A stretch of DNA of 64,000 nucleotides from Candidatus Scalindua sediminis (GTDB taxonomy: Bacteria; Planctomycetota; Brocadiia; Brocadiales; Scalinduaceae), in the NCBI GenBank assembly GCA_008636105.1, contig VSDH01000003.1, forward strand, positions 62,001 to 126,000. Reading direction: 5' to 3'. Numbering within the stretch: the stretch's first letter is position 1; each line of letters opens with the position of its first letter. The translations under genes and the position numbers were made by a program. Shown in pieces: positions 1-8,178 of this stretch. The notes beneath the pieces were generated by a model. It searched no databases and had not been told where the DNA came from. It saw only the letters and a list, made by a program, of their open reading frames with translations.

Positions 1-506
1 ACCAGTTGCTCTTCACGGCTGGTGTCAAAAACCTGTATGGATGCGTTAGCGGTAAACGAAAGGTATGGCGACATTTCAAGGCAGGAAATAATCTGGACTG
101 GTATGCAGATATGCTAATCGCCAATTACCAGTTGGTTAAACCATCATTCACCATCGTTGATGGTATTATGGCTATGGAAAAGAAAGGGCCTTCAGGAGGT
201 TTACCCAAGGAGGTTTCACTGATTGTCGGTGGAATAGATGGTATCGCAATAGATAGAGTAGTTGCAGAACTGCTTTCGGCTAATCCAGAAGACGTTCCCA
301 TACTCAGAGCCGCAAGAAGATTACGTGTAGGTGAACAGGATCTATCAAAGATAGAGATAGCCGGTGAAGAATTGTCTTCTGTTAAACCACACGATTTTAT
401 CCTCCCGGAACTATCACCGATAGGCTTTGATATCTTTCGAGTCATAAAGAGTGTTATCAAACACCTGTGGCTGAAGTCTGTGGGTAAACCACAACTACAA
501 AAATAA
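1..506 (+). CDS. DUF362 domain protein, C-terminal part (cut by window start)
   Basis: The reading frame is open from the window edge, so this is the last ~167 residues of a longer protein. It shows the C-terminal signature of DUF362 proteins: a V-K-N-L-Y-G-C-V stretch, then I-V-D-G-I-M-A-M-E followed by a G-P-x-G-G turn, then a D-G-I-A-I-D segment. The family is often iron-sulfur associated and poorly characterised; no catalytic role can be assigned here. No CxxCxxCxxxC ferredoxin motif is visible in the part present. Coding ends 128 bp before the next gene on the same strand. Confidence 0.7.
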   Translation, partial: QLLFTAGVKNLYGCVSGKRKVWRHFKAGNNLDWYADMLIANYQLVKPSFTIVDGIMAMEKKGPSGGLPKEVSLIVGGIDGIAIDRVVAELLSANPEDVPILRAARRLRVGEQDLSKIEIAGEELSSVKPHDFILPELSPIGFDIFRVIKSVIKHLWLKSVGKPQLQK

Positions 507-633
507 ATTTTTCCCCTGGAAATCCTCATATCCTCCTTTGGCAAAGGGGGAAAAAGTGGGATTGTATTTTTCTTTCTTTTTCGTACCAACTTATCCAATA
601 TAAACGTTTCATAAAACCATCATCTATTCAAAA

Positions 634-1353
634 ATGCCCAGAGTTGCAGTTGCTCAAATCAAGGTTATAGATAATGTAGAAAAAAATTCACAGCAGATAT
701 TAAAATTTATAGATAAAGCATTTAATAGAAAAGCTGACATCGTGTGTTTTCCTGAAACATGCCTGAATCCAGACCATGAAAATGTTTTAGATGTATCTGG
801 TCATATAAAGGAAATACGCGAGAGATGTCGTAAGAAGTCAATTTATTGCATCTTCGGCTCATACATAAAGTCAGGCAAAAAAATCTTTAATACAGTCTTC
901 TTAATTGATAGGTCCGGGAGGATTTTGTATAAATATAAAAAAGTACATCTGTGGAAATCTGAATCTGAAGATGTATCACCCGGGAAAACAAATAAAGTAA
1001 TTGAAACTGATTTTGGAAAGATTGGTATAATTAATTGTTGGGACTTTGCCTTTCCTGAATTTGTAAGAAACCTGTCTAAAAAAGGTGCAAAGATTATCTT
1101 CTGCCCATCATATTTAGTTGACTACGAAAAAGATGAAGAACTTTTAAGAAAGATTCCACTGGTAAGGGCATTTGAAAATATGTCTTACTATATTTCTTGC
1201 GATGCTTACACAGATGAGACACTTTCAGAAAGTTACATATGCCATCCATTAAGGACGTTAAAGATAATTAAGAAGAAAGAAGGAATTATGTTTGAAGACC
1301 TGAATTTGAAAGAGATTGATTCACTGAGAAAATATTATGATCTTCCAAAGTAG
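634..1353 (+). CDS. Carbon-nitrogen hydrolase (nitrilase superfamily) amidase
   Basis: A 239-residue cytoplasmic protein with the nitrilase-fold Glu-Lys-Cys triad: Glu in F-P-E-T-C (about residue 41), Lys in Y-K-K-V-H-L-W (about 109) and Cys in N-C-W-D (about 137). The fold hydrolyses C-N bonds in amides such as omega-amides, N-carbamoyl amino acids or NAD-type substrates. The protein is short for the family (usually 260-300), and the C-terminal strand region is reduced, so the substrate cannot be named. The ATG is 18 nt upstream-spaced from the aminotransferase that follows, suggesting co-transcription and a role in amine or amide metabolism. Confidence 0.8.
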   Translation: MPRVAVAQIKVIDNVEKNSQQILKFIDKAFNRKADIVCFPETCLNPDHENVLDVSGHIKEIRERCRKKSIYCIFGSYIKSGKKIFNTVFLIDRSGRILYKYKKVHLWKSESEDVSPGKTNKVIETDFGKIGIINCWDFAFPEFVRNLSKKGAKIIFCPSYLVDYEKDEELLRKIPLVRAFENMSYYISCDAYTDETLSESYICHPLRTLKIIKKKEGIMFEDLNLKEIDSLRKYYDLPK

Positions 1354-1371
1354 ATTTAAATTGATATCACT

Positions 1372-2715
1372 ATGAGAAAAAGAAACCATCTCCAAATAAC
1401 AACATCTCTTCCGGGCCCTAAGGCGCGACGATTAATAAAGAAGGATAATAAGTTCATCTCAAAATCCCACGCAAAGGAATATCCTCTGGTAGTTAAAAGG
1501 GCTAAAGGAGCGATAGTTGAAGATGTAGACGGCAATAAATTTCTGGATTTCACATCCGGAGTTGCTGTATGTGGAACGGGGCATTGCCATCCTGAAGTTG
1601 TCAGCGTAATAACAAAGCAGGCAAAAGAGTTGCTTCACATGACAGGAGCAGATTTCTACAATCCTTTGCAGATACAATTAGCTGAAAAGCTATCAAATAT
1701 ATCTCCAGGTCCCAAGCCAAAACGCACCTTCTTTGGCAACTCAGGCACAGAGGCAGTTGAGGCAGCCTTTAAACTTTCCCGTTATCATACGAAACGTCAC
1801 ATGGTCATTGCGTTTCTCAATAGCTTCCACGGCAGATCAATGGGAGCTCTCTCGCTAACTGCCAGTAAGGTAACACAACGTAAAAGATTCCATCCCTTAA
1901 TCCCGGGTGTAATTCACGTTCCTTACGCCTATTGTTACCGCTGCTACTACGGTTTAAAGAGGGAAAATTGCGATCTGTATTGCGTAAAATGGATTAAGGA
2001 GGAGTTATTCAAAACCCTTGTAGCTCCTGAAGAGATTGCGGCAATCTTCGTGGAACCTATACAGGGAGAAGGTGGATATATTGTTCCACCCAGAGAATTT
2101 CATGAAGAGATTTATAAACTCACAAAGGAATATGATATTCTTTACGTATCGGATGAAGTTCAGGCAGGTATGGGCAGAACAGGCAAGATGTTTGCTTCTA
2201 CACACTTTGGAATCAAACCAGACATAATCACGGTAGCAAAAGGCATAGCCTCAGGAATGCCATTATCAGCGACCATTGCACACGAGAAGATAATGGACTG
2301 GGAACGCGGCACACATGCAAGCACCTTTGGTGGGAACCCCGTGAGTTGTGCAGCGGCGTTGACGACAATCAAATTACTTGAAGGTGGATTAATTGATAAT
2401 GCAGCCAGGACGGGTAAATATCTGATTAAGAGATTAAGTGAATTACAAAATACTTATGAAATAATAGGCGATGTAAGAGGGCTTGGCCTTATGATTGGTA
2501 TCGAACTTGTTAAAAACAGAGAAACTAAAGAAAGGGCCGTAAAAGAACGGGATGCACTTATACAGGGAAACTTTAAAAGAGGATTACTGCTCCTTGAATG
2601 CGGGCGTAGTGTAATTCGTTTCATACCTCCCTTGAACATAAATAAAGAACAAATAGATACTGCCCTGGCAATCTTTGAAGAAACCCTGTCTGAATCGGAA
2701 AAGAAGAAGTTATAA
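1372..2715 (+). CDS. Class III PLP aminotransferase (GABA/acetylornithine type)
   Basis: A 447-residue fold-type I aminotransferase of class III. Visible motifs are G-N-S-G-T-E-A (phosphate cup), F-V-E-P-I-Q-G-E-G-G, S-D-E-V-Q-A-G-M-G-R-T-G and the PLP lysine in T-V-A-K-G-I-A-S-G. Members move an omega- or alpha-amino group (GABA, ornithine, acetylornithine, beta-amino acids) to 2-oxoglutarate. It carries the four-cysteine insert C-Y-R-C...C...C seen in archaeal and firmicute GABA aminotransferase-like proteins, which may bind metal or form disulfides. A clear paralogue lies at 54626-55936. It sits directly behind the amidase, so an omega-amidase/transaminase pairing is possible but inferred. 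Confidence 0.88.
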   Translation: MRKRNHLQITTSLPGPKARRLIKKDNKFISKSHAKEYPLVVKRAKGAIVEDVDGNKFLDFTSGVAVCGTGHCHPEVVSVITKQAKELLHMTGADFYNPLQIQLAEKLSNISPGPKPKRTFFGNSGTEAVEAAFKLSRYHTKRHMVIAFLNSFHGRSMGALSLTASKVTQRKRFHPLIPGVIHVPYAYCYRCYYGLKRENCDLYCVKWIKEELFKTLVAPEEIAAIFVEPIQGEGGYIVPPREFHEEIYKLTKEYDILYVSDEVQAGMGRTGKMFASTHFGIKPDIITVAKGIASGMPLSATIAHEKIMDWERGTHASTFGGNPVSCAAALTTIKLLEGGLIDNAARTGKYLIKRLSELQNTYEIIGDVRGLGLMIGIELVKNRETKERAVKERDALIQGNFKRGLLLLECGRSVIRFIPPLNINKEQIDTALAIFEETLSESEKKKL

Positions 2716-2735
2716 AATCCCCCAAGTGTTTCCCC

Positions 2736-3134
2736 CTAAACAATTTTATTCTTTACAACATCACTCCTATCCAAATCCTCTTTCACCTTACTATAGCAGA
2801 GCAAGTATGACATTTCATTGCCAATATTTTCTATGGCATGCGTAACATGCGGAGGAATCACAAGCAATGTCTTCTTATTATGTTCTATTATTTTCTCTTC
2901 TTTTTCCTTTGAGTTATTGTCCATAACCACCACACGGCAAGTACTTCCTATAATGAGAATATGCTCAGTTTTATACACATGATAATGATTTCCCCTTATT
3001 GCTCCGGGTCTCATACTCACTACATGAATATCACTTATCTTGCCGGTTCTTATCTCTTCGTCAGTGATTGGTTTTATTGACCATCCTCGATCATCCTGAT
3101 CGAACTCAATTTCCTTGATTTGAATAATACCCAT
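2736..3134 (-). CDS. Small cupin protein (sugar isomerase/epimerase-like)
   Basis: About 132 residues forming one cupin barrel. The region R-G-N-H-Y-H followed by E-x-I-L-I-I-G is the metal-binding cupin motif 1, and P-P-H-V-T-H-A-I is motif 2. The pattern resembles WxcM-like/FdtA sugar ketoisomerases and related capsule-synthesis cupins, so a carbohydrate or small-metabolite role is likely. I chose the ATG at 3134 (M-G-I-I-Q-I-K) because residues upstream are outside the fold and run into a repeat element at 3147. It is convergent with the aminotransferase and has no obvious partner. Confidence 0.7.
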   Translation of the reverse strand: MGIIQIKEIEFDQDDRGWSIKPITDEEIRTGKISDIHVVSMRPGAIRGNHYHVYKTEHILIIGSTCRVVVMDNNSKEKEEKIIEHNKKTLLVIPPHVTHAIENIGNEMSYLLCYSKVKEDLDRSDVVKNKIV

Positions 3135-3146
3135 AAATAACCTGCT

Positions 3147-3360
3147 TAGTATCTGTTGCGAAAACACTATATTGTCACCCTGAACTCGTTTTCAGGGTCT
3201 CTGATCCTGAACTTGTCGCCTGTGGCGCCCCTTGAAGCAACTACGAGATCCGACTCAGTCGGGATTCAGGATTGATATATGTAGATTCTGAAATCCCTGC
3301 CTTGCCGGCAGGCAGGGGAGATCCTGAAATAAATTCAGCATGACATTTTTAGGCATTTTA
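3147..3360. repeat. MITE-like element, expanded degenerate copy (TGTTGCG family)
   Basis: Begins with AGTATCTGTTGCGAAAA, matching the terminal inverted repeat of the elements at 8484-8582 and 63701-63821. It contains several hairpins in series: two Pro-Glu-like palindromes of the type CCTGAAC...GTTCAGG, a GATCC...GGGAT palindrome and a CCTGCC...GGCAGG stem. The right end is worn: the TGACATTTTT-AGGCATTT core is present but the TTTCCGCAAC terminus is missing. No coding capacity. Confidence 0.7.
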
Positions 3361-3380
3361 AGATATTTTTTATTTTCCTA

Positions 3381-4172
3381 TTATGAGAACATTCTTATAA
3401 GCATAATCGCATTTTTTACAGCAGACCCTGCGTGACAATTGTTAAAGAAAATAAGGGTAGTAAACGTATTATCAGCTATCTTCTTAATAGGTTCTATAAA
3501 TTCAAGGAGCTCTTCCTCGGAGTATAGATAGTCATATCTAACCGAAATTGGTACATTAAACCAGTTTGTATTTCTACCGTGTAAACGGAAATATCCCATA
3601 TCAGAAGTTGCCAAAGGCACAAACGGCATTAAGCCCGATAATCTTGGTTCATCTACAATGCAGTAGCCCATGCCATTATCAGATAAAAATTTCATAACCT
3701 TGTCCTTATGCCAGTATTTGTTCCTGAATTCTATTACGAGCTTTATGTCTTCCATTCTCTCTTTAAAGACCTTTAAATACTCAAAATTATCTTTATTTGG
3801 GTAAAAAGAATAAGGAAACTGTGCAAGTACACATAGGAGTTTACCTTCATTTATCAATGGTACTATTGAATATTTGAATTTCTCAAAGACGTCTTTATTG
3901 TCAATTATCTTACCGCCTCCCTTTTCCCTGATTTCGTGTGTCATTTTCTTATGTGCCTTTACAGAAAATTCGAATCCGGGTGAAGTCTTACGAGACATAC
4001 CCTCCATACTTTTTTGAGAGGGCAGTGTATAATAGGTAGAATTAAGTTCAAGTATACTCAATCCCAGTTCCCTTTCGTAGTAAGGGAGCATGTCTTGCTT
4101 CTTTATATTGGATGGGTAAACAGGTCCTTTCCAGTCATCAAAGGAAAATCCACTTGCTCCAATCTTAATCAT
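3381..4172 (-). CDS. DUF72 family protein
   Basis: About 263 residues with the full DUF72 TIM-barrel signature: I-G-A-S-G-F-S-F-D-D-W near the start, Y-Y-x-R-E-L-x-x-x-E-L-N-S-T-Y-Y, F-S-V-K-A-H-K-x-M-T-H, L-A-Q-F-P-Y-S-F, V-I-E-F-R-N-x-x-W and a late F-F-N-N-C-H. Biochemical function is unknown in the family; a nuclease-like or metal-dependent hydrolase role has been suggested only loosely. The ATG at 4172 overlaps the dinB stop (ATGA), so it is translationally coupled to DNA polymerase IV. This hints at a DNA-damage link. Confidence 0.85.
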   Translation of the reverse strand: MIKIGASGFSFDDWKGPVYPSNIKKQDMLPYYERELGLSILELNSTYYTLPSQKSMEGMSRKTSPGFEFSVKAHKKMTHEIREKGGGKIIDNKDVFEKFKYSIVPLINEGKLLCVLAQFPYSFYPNKDNFEYLKVFKERMEDIKLVIEFRNKYWHKDKVMKFLSDNGMGYCIVDEPRLSGLMPFVPLATSDMGYFRLHGRNTNWFNVPISVRYDYLYSEEELLEFIEPIKKIADNTFTTLIFFNNCHAGSAVKNAIMLIRMFS

Positions 4173-5398
4173 TGATAATTTACCCTTCTGACACCTGCCG
4201 GCCTCCATGCGGGGGCAATAACACCCTTATGTGGGTATCGGTCAAGAAGTCTTGCCCGTGTTATACTAAATTCGCCGTACCTGTCATTTATTTCATCCAT
4301 GGTCTGCACGACAGATTGTCTATCCCTATCCTTCTTGAAAAGGGGTATCTGACCGTAATCCTTTACCAGATTTGAGATACTTACACCCAGTAATCGTACT
4401 GCATATTTAAGTCTTATCAATCTTAATACATCGAGTGATACAAGGTATATGTCAAAATCGCCGTTTATATATTCTTTGATGGTACGTCTTTTTGTAAAGG
4501 TATGAAAGTTGGAATACCTCAAGGTCAGGGCTACTGTCCTGCCAGAATATTGACCACGGCGCAATCTCCTCCCCACCATCTCTGAGAGTTGTAGTATGTA
4601 TCTTTCTATGCTTTCATTGTCACTTATATCCTTATCGAGGGTCATACTATGACCTACAGATTTCGCATCCGGCTCATCCTCAACTGGTACAACGGGACTT
4701 TCGTCTATACCCAAACCCATCTGATGAAGTCTTTCACCAATAATGCCAAATTTTCTCTTCAGTTCCTTTACTGGAAATCTTCCCAATTCCCCGCACGTCT
4801 TAACACCCATGGCTTCAAGATGCATCTCAAGCCGTGAACCTATTCCACAGAGAGTGCTTACGGGTAATTTCTCAAGGATTTCAGAAACGTCTTCGGGGTG
4901 TATTATCGTAAGCCCATCCGGTTTTTTCATATTGCTGGCCAGCTTTGCCAATAACTTATTAGACCCTACTCCAATGGAACAGGTAAGTCCGAAATTCTTC
5001 CGTATCTTTCTCTTGATTTGCAGGGCTATATCTTCGGGACTGTTAAAGAGACAAAGGGATCCCATTATATCGAGAAAGGCCTCATCAATCGAATACACCT
5101 CCACCAGGGGCGTGTAATTTGTGTAAAGCCTGACGAGACGCGTGCAAGTATCTGTATACCTTTTGTTATCACCCGCTACAAATATTATATCAGGACAAAG
5201 TTTCTTTGCCTCTGGTACTGTCATTCCAACCTTAACACCATAAGCCCTGGCCTCATATGAAGCCGTGGTAATAACCGTCCTCTTATGTGCACCAATGACA
5301 GCTATAGGCCTATGCCTGAGTGAAGGATTAACCTGCTGTTCCACAGAGGCAAAAAAGGCATTCATGTCTACGTGCATTATTGTTTTGTTGTTGGACAT
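4169..5398 (-). CDS. dinB: DNA polymerase IV (Y-family translesion polymerase)
   Basis: 409 residues, normal for the family. The palm motif M-H-V-D-M-N-A-F-F gives metal ligand Asp11, and Y-S-I-D-E-A-F gives Asp105-Glu106. The helix-hairpin-helix region follows (T-L-C-G-I-G...), then the little-finger domain (S-V-G-H-S-M-T). There is no obvious C-terminal beta-clamp peptide of strong consensus. It copies damaged templates without proofreading. It lies 1.9 kb downstream of lexA on the same strand, but I see no GAAC-N4-GTTC box directly upstream, so SOS control is plausible but not shown. Confidence 0.95.
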   Translation of the reverse strand: MSNNKTIMHVDMNAFFASVEQQVNPSLRHRPIAVIGAHKRTVITTASYEARAYGVKVGMTVPEAKKLCPDIIFVAGDNKRYTDTCTRLVRLYTNYTPLVEVYSIDEAFLDIMGSLCLFNSPEDIALQIKRKIRKNFGLTCSIGVGSNKLLAKLASNMKKPDGLTIIHPEDVSEILEKLPVSTLCGIGSRLEMHLEAMGVKTCGELGRFPVKELKRKFGIIGERLHQMGLGIDESPVVPVEDEPDAKSVGHSMTLDKDISDNESIERYILQLSEMVGRRLRRGQYSGRTVALTLRYSNFHTFTKRRTIKEYINGDFDIYLVSLDVLRLIRLKYAVRLLGVSISNLVKDYGQIPLFKKDRDRQSVVQTMDEINDRYGEFSITRARLLDRYPHKGVIAPAWRPAGVRRVNYQ

Positions 5399-5653
5399 GG
5401 TTTTGGGTAATTGGTGGATTCACCCTGTTGAGTAATATAGTAGCTCTACTCCACAGGGCTTAATCCACCCTACATCCCTGTAAAATCTCCTTTTCCCCAT
5501 TTACATGAGGACAAGCTTTAGGAAGTTTTTTTGAGTCTCATAAAAAGTTAAAAGTGCCTACCCGCCTGACCAATCAGTTCGCCAGCCCGACGTGCATTCT
5601 GGCGGGGGCAGGAAGTTTAAAGTGAGCTAAAGTTGTAGTAAAAAGCATTATTT
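5399..5653. other. Spacer with hairpins, no gene seen
   Basis: Between dinB and the HEPN gene. It contains an imperfect inverted repeat around 5415-5475 (GTGGATTCACCCTGTTGAG...CTCTACTCCACAGGG...ATCCACCC) and a GC-rich CCCGCC/GGCGGG stem around 5560-5608 of the same style as other intergenic hairpins in the window. No start codon with a ribosome site and no coding frame of note. Confidence 0.5.
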
Positions 5654-6058
5654 TTAACCATAAATAATATTCTTGATTTTGGTAAATACCTTTTCTGTAA
5701 ATTTTATAAACTCACTACACTCTTTTTCTGTGACCTCAACACCACCTGCATAGAAATCAAGATTTCTCTTTGAACGCATAATATTTCCCAAAGTCAAAAC
5801 AGAATCGTCCTTGAGAATCTGGGCAATTTTCTCGATTATTTTAAAATGGTGACCTGGCATGCTTTTTATTTTTACTTGATAAACACTTAATAAGGCAATA
5901 CCCGCCTTGATGAGGGCAGTATAGACATAACTGAATTTTACATCTAAGATTTTGTCTTTCTTAGCAATATTGAGATCCTTTAGGGCATTTTTAAAATTTT
6001 TGTCAATTTGTTCTTCAGTAAAATTAAATTTACTAAAGTACCTATCATCAAATTTCAT
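5654..6058 (-). CDS. HEPN domain protein (partner of MNT nucleotidyltransferase)
   Basis: A 134-residue, all-helical, lysine-rich protein. It starts with ATGA overlap on the upstream nucleotidyltransferase gene, the usual layout of HEPN-MNT pairs. The C-terminal helix pair and the I-M-R-S-K-R-N-L-D-F-Y-A-G-G segment match the position of the HEPN catalytic R-x4-6-H, but the His is replaced (R-N-L-D-F-Y). It may therefore be a non-nuclease HEPN, or one whose activity depends on the Tyr. Typical HEPN-MNT systems act as toxin-antitoxin or anti-phage modules in which the MNT adds AMP to the HEPN Tyr. Confidence 0.75.
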   Translation of the reverse strand: MKFDDRYFSKFNFTEEQIDKNFKNALKDLNIAKKDKILDVKFSYVYTALIKAGIALLSVYQVKIKSMPGHHFKIIEKIAQILKDDSVLTLGNIMRSKRNLDFYAGGVEVTEKECSEFIKFTEKVFTKIKNIIYG

Positions 6059-6603
6059 AAGTCTATTTTAATATGTTTATTTTTTAAAATCCCTATTATA
6101 AATGGATCCTTATTCTTAATTTTTCTCTTGAATTCTTTTTCATTCATGTTGACGATATTTATTTCTCTATTAATTTCTTTCTGTAATTTATTTAGTTTTT
6201 TCTGTAGTAGAATAATATTGTGGCTACCTACAATTAGTAAATCAATATCGCTGTGAGTATCCATTTTATTTTTTGCATACGAGCCGTAAATATAAGCCTC
6301 TTTTATTGCCTTAACATCCTTTAGAGCATCCCCTAGACTTTTCTCAAACCCAATTGTTTTGATGACTATTTTTCTGTACTCGTTGTATAAAGGATAATTT
6401 CTATTTATAGAATAGAGCTTAAGGTTTCCTCTGGCTTGACTTTTTAGAATCCCTTCTGTCTCTAATTCTTTTATTTTCTTAACAAGGTTTCTCTTGTCGA
6501 GAGCAAGATTTCTCGATAATTCATTTACATATAGACTCTCTTTCGGATTAAGAAAGAAATAATTCAATAGTTTTCTTGTTATCTTGGATTTTAAAGAAAT
6601 CAT
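6055..6603 (-). CDS. Nucleotidyltransferase (MNT) with N-terminal winged helix
   Basis: 182 residues. Residues ~1-75 form a winged-helix domain (S-K-I-T-R-K-L-L-N-Y-F start, then V-N-E-L-S-R-N-L-A-L-D-K-R-N-L-V-K-K and a wing). Residues ~95-175 are a minimal nucleotidyltransferase with G-S-Y-A-K-N-K-M-D-T-H-S-D-I-D-L-L, the G-S-x10-D-x-D core with both catalytic Asp residues. In this family the MNT is the antitoxin that adenylylates the HEPN partner. The fused winged helix most likely binds the perfect inverted repeat 12 nt upstream of the start, giving autoregulation. Confidence 0.85.
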   Translation of the reverse strand: MISLKSKITRKLLNYFFLNPKESLYVNELSRNLALDKRNLVKKIKELETEGILKSQARGNLKLYSINRNYPLYNEYRKIVIKTIGFEKSLGDALKDVKAIKEAYIYGSYAKNKMDTHSDIDLLIVGSHNIILLQKKLNKLQKEINREINIVNMNEKEFKRKIKNKDPFIIGILKNKHIKIDL

Positions 6604-7043
6604 CGGTTCTCCTTATATTACACCGATGAGTGTAATATATTACACCGGCCTGTCAATAAAATTATAATGGATCAAACGCTTATGATCATTCTTGGTCACC
6701 CTGCCCGCCCCCATTCCTAGCTTACGCAAGGAAGCTATGGGGGGACGGGCTTTCCAAGTAGGTATTCCACGGGCATGACAGACTCGCTCAGGACGACCAT
6801 AATCAAACAGGTTTTAAAAAGTCCAAAGTATAAAGGTAATGGTTAAGGTTAAGGCTGGTAGTTTTACCTTCCAACTACCAGCTATGCCAGTATGGTAGTT
6901 GGGGGAGGGTAAGGTAGAAAAAGACTAACTACCTAACCCACTGACCAAACTGGCATCCCCGCCTGTCGGCAGGCGGGTTTACCCTAACCTAATAATTTGG
7001 CTATTGAAATTAAGGCAATCGTAATTCGTAATTTTTATTATCT
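6604..7043. repeat. Intergenic region with two palindromic elements, no gene
   Basis: Besides the operator, it holds a strong hairpin at about 6700-6751 (CCCGCCCCCATTCCTAGCTT...AAGGAAGCTATGGGGGG.CGGG). This core recurs inverted at 25853-25893. A second repeat-rich stretch at 6830-6990 has CCAACTACCA/TGGTAGTTGG arms (6871-6880 and 6893-6902) and GGTTAAGG direct repeats, and has a related inverted copy at 61620-61740. A CCCGCCTGTCGGCAGGCGGG stem lies at 6959-6978. Nothing here looks coding. Confidence 0.6.
6615..6645. promoter_or_regulatory. Probable operator of the HEPN-MNT pair
   Basis: A perfect inverted repeat ATATTACAC-CGATGA-GTGTAATAT (6615-6638) is followed by a third, overlapping copy of the half-site ATATTACAC (6637-6645). 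It lies immediately upstream of the minus-strand start at 6603, overlapping where the promoter must be. Three half-sites next to a gene for a winged-helix protein strongly suggest autorepression. Binding itself is inference. Confidence 0.7.
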
Positions 7044-7307
7044 CTACCCTTCCGTTTCTATTGCTATAAGTTTCCACACCATAGTCTCGGTATTATAGGA
7101 TATTTCATATAAGTTCTGACCGTCTGTAACGGAAAAATAATGAACAAAGGCCCTTCCTTCCTTATTTGTCCATGTATACGTTATCTCTTTAATGCGATAC
7201 TGTCTCCTTTTCCATGTAAACCACACCGGTTTAATCTTCTTTCCACCGATGCGATCAGCGCCAAAAACCGCTCCTACTTTTATGGGTTCATCTATCTCTG
7301 TGATCAT
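7044..7307 (-). CDS. DUF6504-like small protein downstream of lexA
   Basis: 87 residues, basic and aromatic: I-G-G-K-K-I-K-P-V-W-F-x-W-K-R-R-Q-Y-R-I-K-E-I-x-Y-x-W, ending V-W-K-L-I-A-I-E. This matches the small DUF6504-type proteins that commonly accompany SOS genes such as dinB, imuB or lexA in several phyla. Function is unknown. It starts 27 bp after the lexA stop, so both are probably on one SOS-controlled transcript. Confidence 0.6.
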   Translation of the reverse strand: MITEIDEPIKVGAVFGADRIGGKKIKPVWFTWKRRQYRIKEITYTWTNKEGRAFVHYFSVTDGQNLYEISYNTETMVWKLIAIETEG

Positions 7308-7334
7308 ATGTATTTCTCACAAGTTATTGAATAG

Positions 7335-7955
7335 TTACTCAATTTGTCTCAATACTGTCATAACCTTTCCAACTATGGCTATCCTATGGGCTTGATTCTT
7401 ATTGATAATTATGGGTTTCATAGTTGGATTAGCCGGTTCCAGGTAGATACTATTACGTCTCCTGAAAAATCTCTTAACCGTAGCCTCGTCATTTATAATG
7501 GCAACTACTATATCGCCATTCTCCGCAGTTGGTTGGGGTTTAACTAATACGAAGTCACCGTCCTGGATATGGGCATCTATCATGCTATCTCCTTCTACTT
7601 TGAGAAAAAAGGTATTGTCCCAACGAGCCATGGATCTATCTATAGCCAGATGCCCCGTAATATCTTCAACTGCAAGATGAGGTTCTCCGGCTCTAACCCT
7701 TCCGGCTATGGGTATCATTCTTGCATCGCTCGCGGGTGTTTGCATACACATTTCGATTGCCCTGGGGCTATTTGGTATACGCCTTATGTAGCCCTTACGT
7801 TCAAGTATATCCAGATACTTCTTTACACTGTTGGTGCTTGCCAGTTTCAAGTGGTATAAGGTCTCCCGAATAGTAGGCGGGTAACCCTTTTCCTGGATGT
7901 ACTTTGTCAGGAATGACAGGAAATTATGCTGTTTTTCTGTAAGTTCGATCTTCAT
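7335..7955 (-). CDS. lexA: SOS repressor LexA
   Basis: 206 residues. Residues ~1-65 form the LexA winged helix (L-T-E-K-Q-H-N-F-L start, P-P-T-I-R-E recognition region). The self-cleavage site is Ala89-Gly90 in R-V-R-A-G-E-P. The catalytic dyad is Ser124 (G-D-S-M-I) and Lys161 (A-T-V-K-R). RecA filaments trigger cleavage after DNA damage, derepressing SOS genes. The predicted operator is the perfect palindrome at 8161-8178, about 205 bp upstream, separated from the gene by repetitive DNA. Confidence 0.95.
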   Translation of the reverse strand: MKIELTEKQHNFLSFLTKYIQEKGYPPTIRETLYHLKLASTNSVKKYLDILERKGYIRRIPNSPRAIEMCMQTPASDARMIPIAGRVRAGEPHLAVEDITGHLAIDRSMARWDNTFFLKVEGDSMIDAHIQDGDFVLVKPQPTAENGDIVVAIINDEATVKRFFRRRNSIYLEPANPTMKPIIINKNQAHRIAIVGKVMTVLRQIE

Positions 7956-7958
7956 ATC

Positions 7959-8160
7959 TGGGGTGAACCCCGTTAGAAGGCTCAGGCTTGCCCTGTTAGA
8001 TAATGAATTTCTTAACAGGTGAAATCTCTATCAGTATATTATGAGTAAGCCATTTGAGAGTTTATATTAAGTTTTCTATCTAACAGGGCGAAGGCATTAG
8101 ACCTTACCCGAACTATGTTTTTTTTACCCCGTCACAAGGCGTGGCTTTCTTTCTAACTAG
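7959..8160. repeat. Repeat element between lexA and its probable operator
   Basis: Contains inverted arms GCCCTGTTAGATA (7990-8002) and TATCTAACAGGGC (8077-8089). The outer ends are imperfect inverted copies (CCCCGTTAGAA near 7967, TTCTAACTAGGG near 8151). It is not coding. The structure looks like a MITE or repeat cluster inserted in the lexA leader. Confidence 0.55.
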
Positions 8161-8178
8161 GGTGAACATATGTTCACC
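8161..8178. promoter_or_regulatory. LexA (SOS) box, GAAC-N4-GTTC type
   Basis: GGTGAACATATGTTCACC is an 18-bp perfect palindrome containing GAACATATGTTC, the Gram-positive DinR/Cheo-type LexA site (GAAC-N4-GTTC). It is the only such site I see near lexA. It probably represses a promoter firing leftward toward lexA. No start codon lies immediately to its right, so a second, rightward target is not evident. Confidence 0.75.

Noticed and set aside
125-598. Long minus-strand open frame opposite the DUF362 gene
   Set aside because: Shadow of the plus-strand coding sequence; no ribosome site and low-complexity content.
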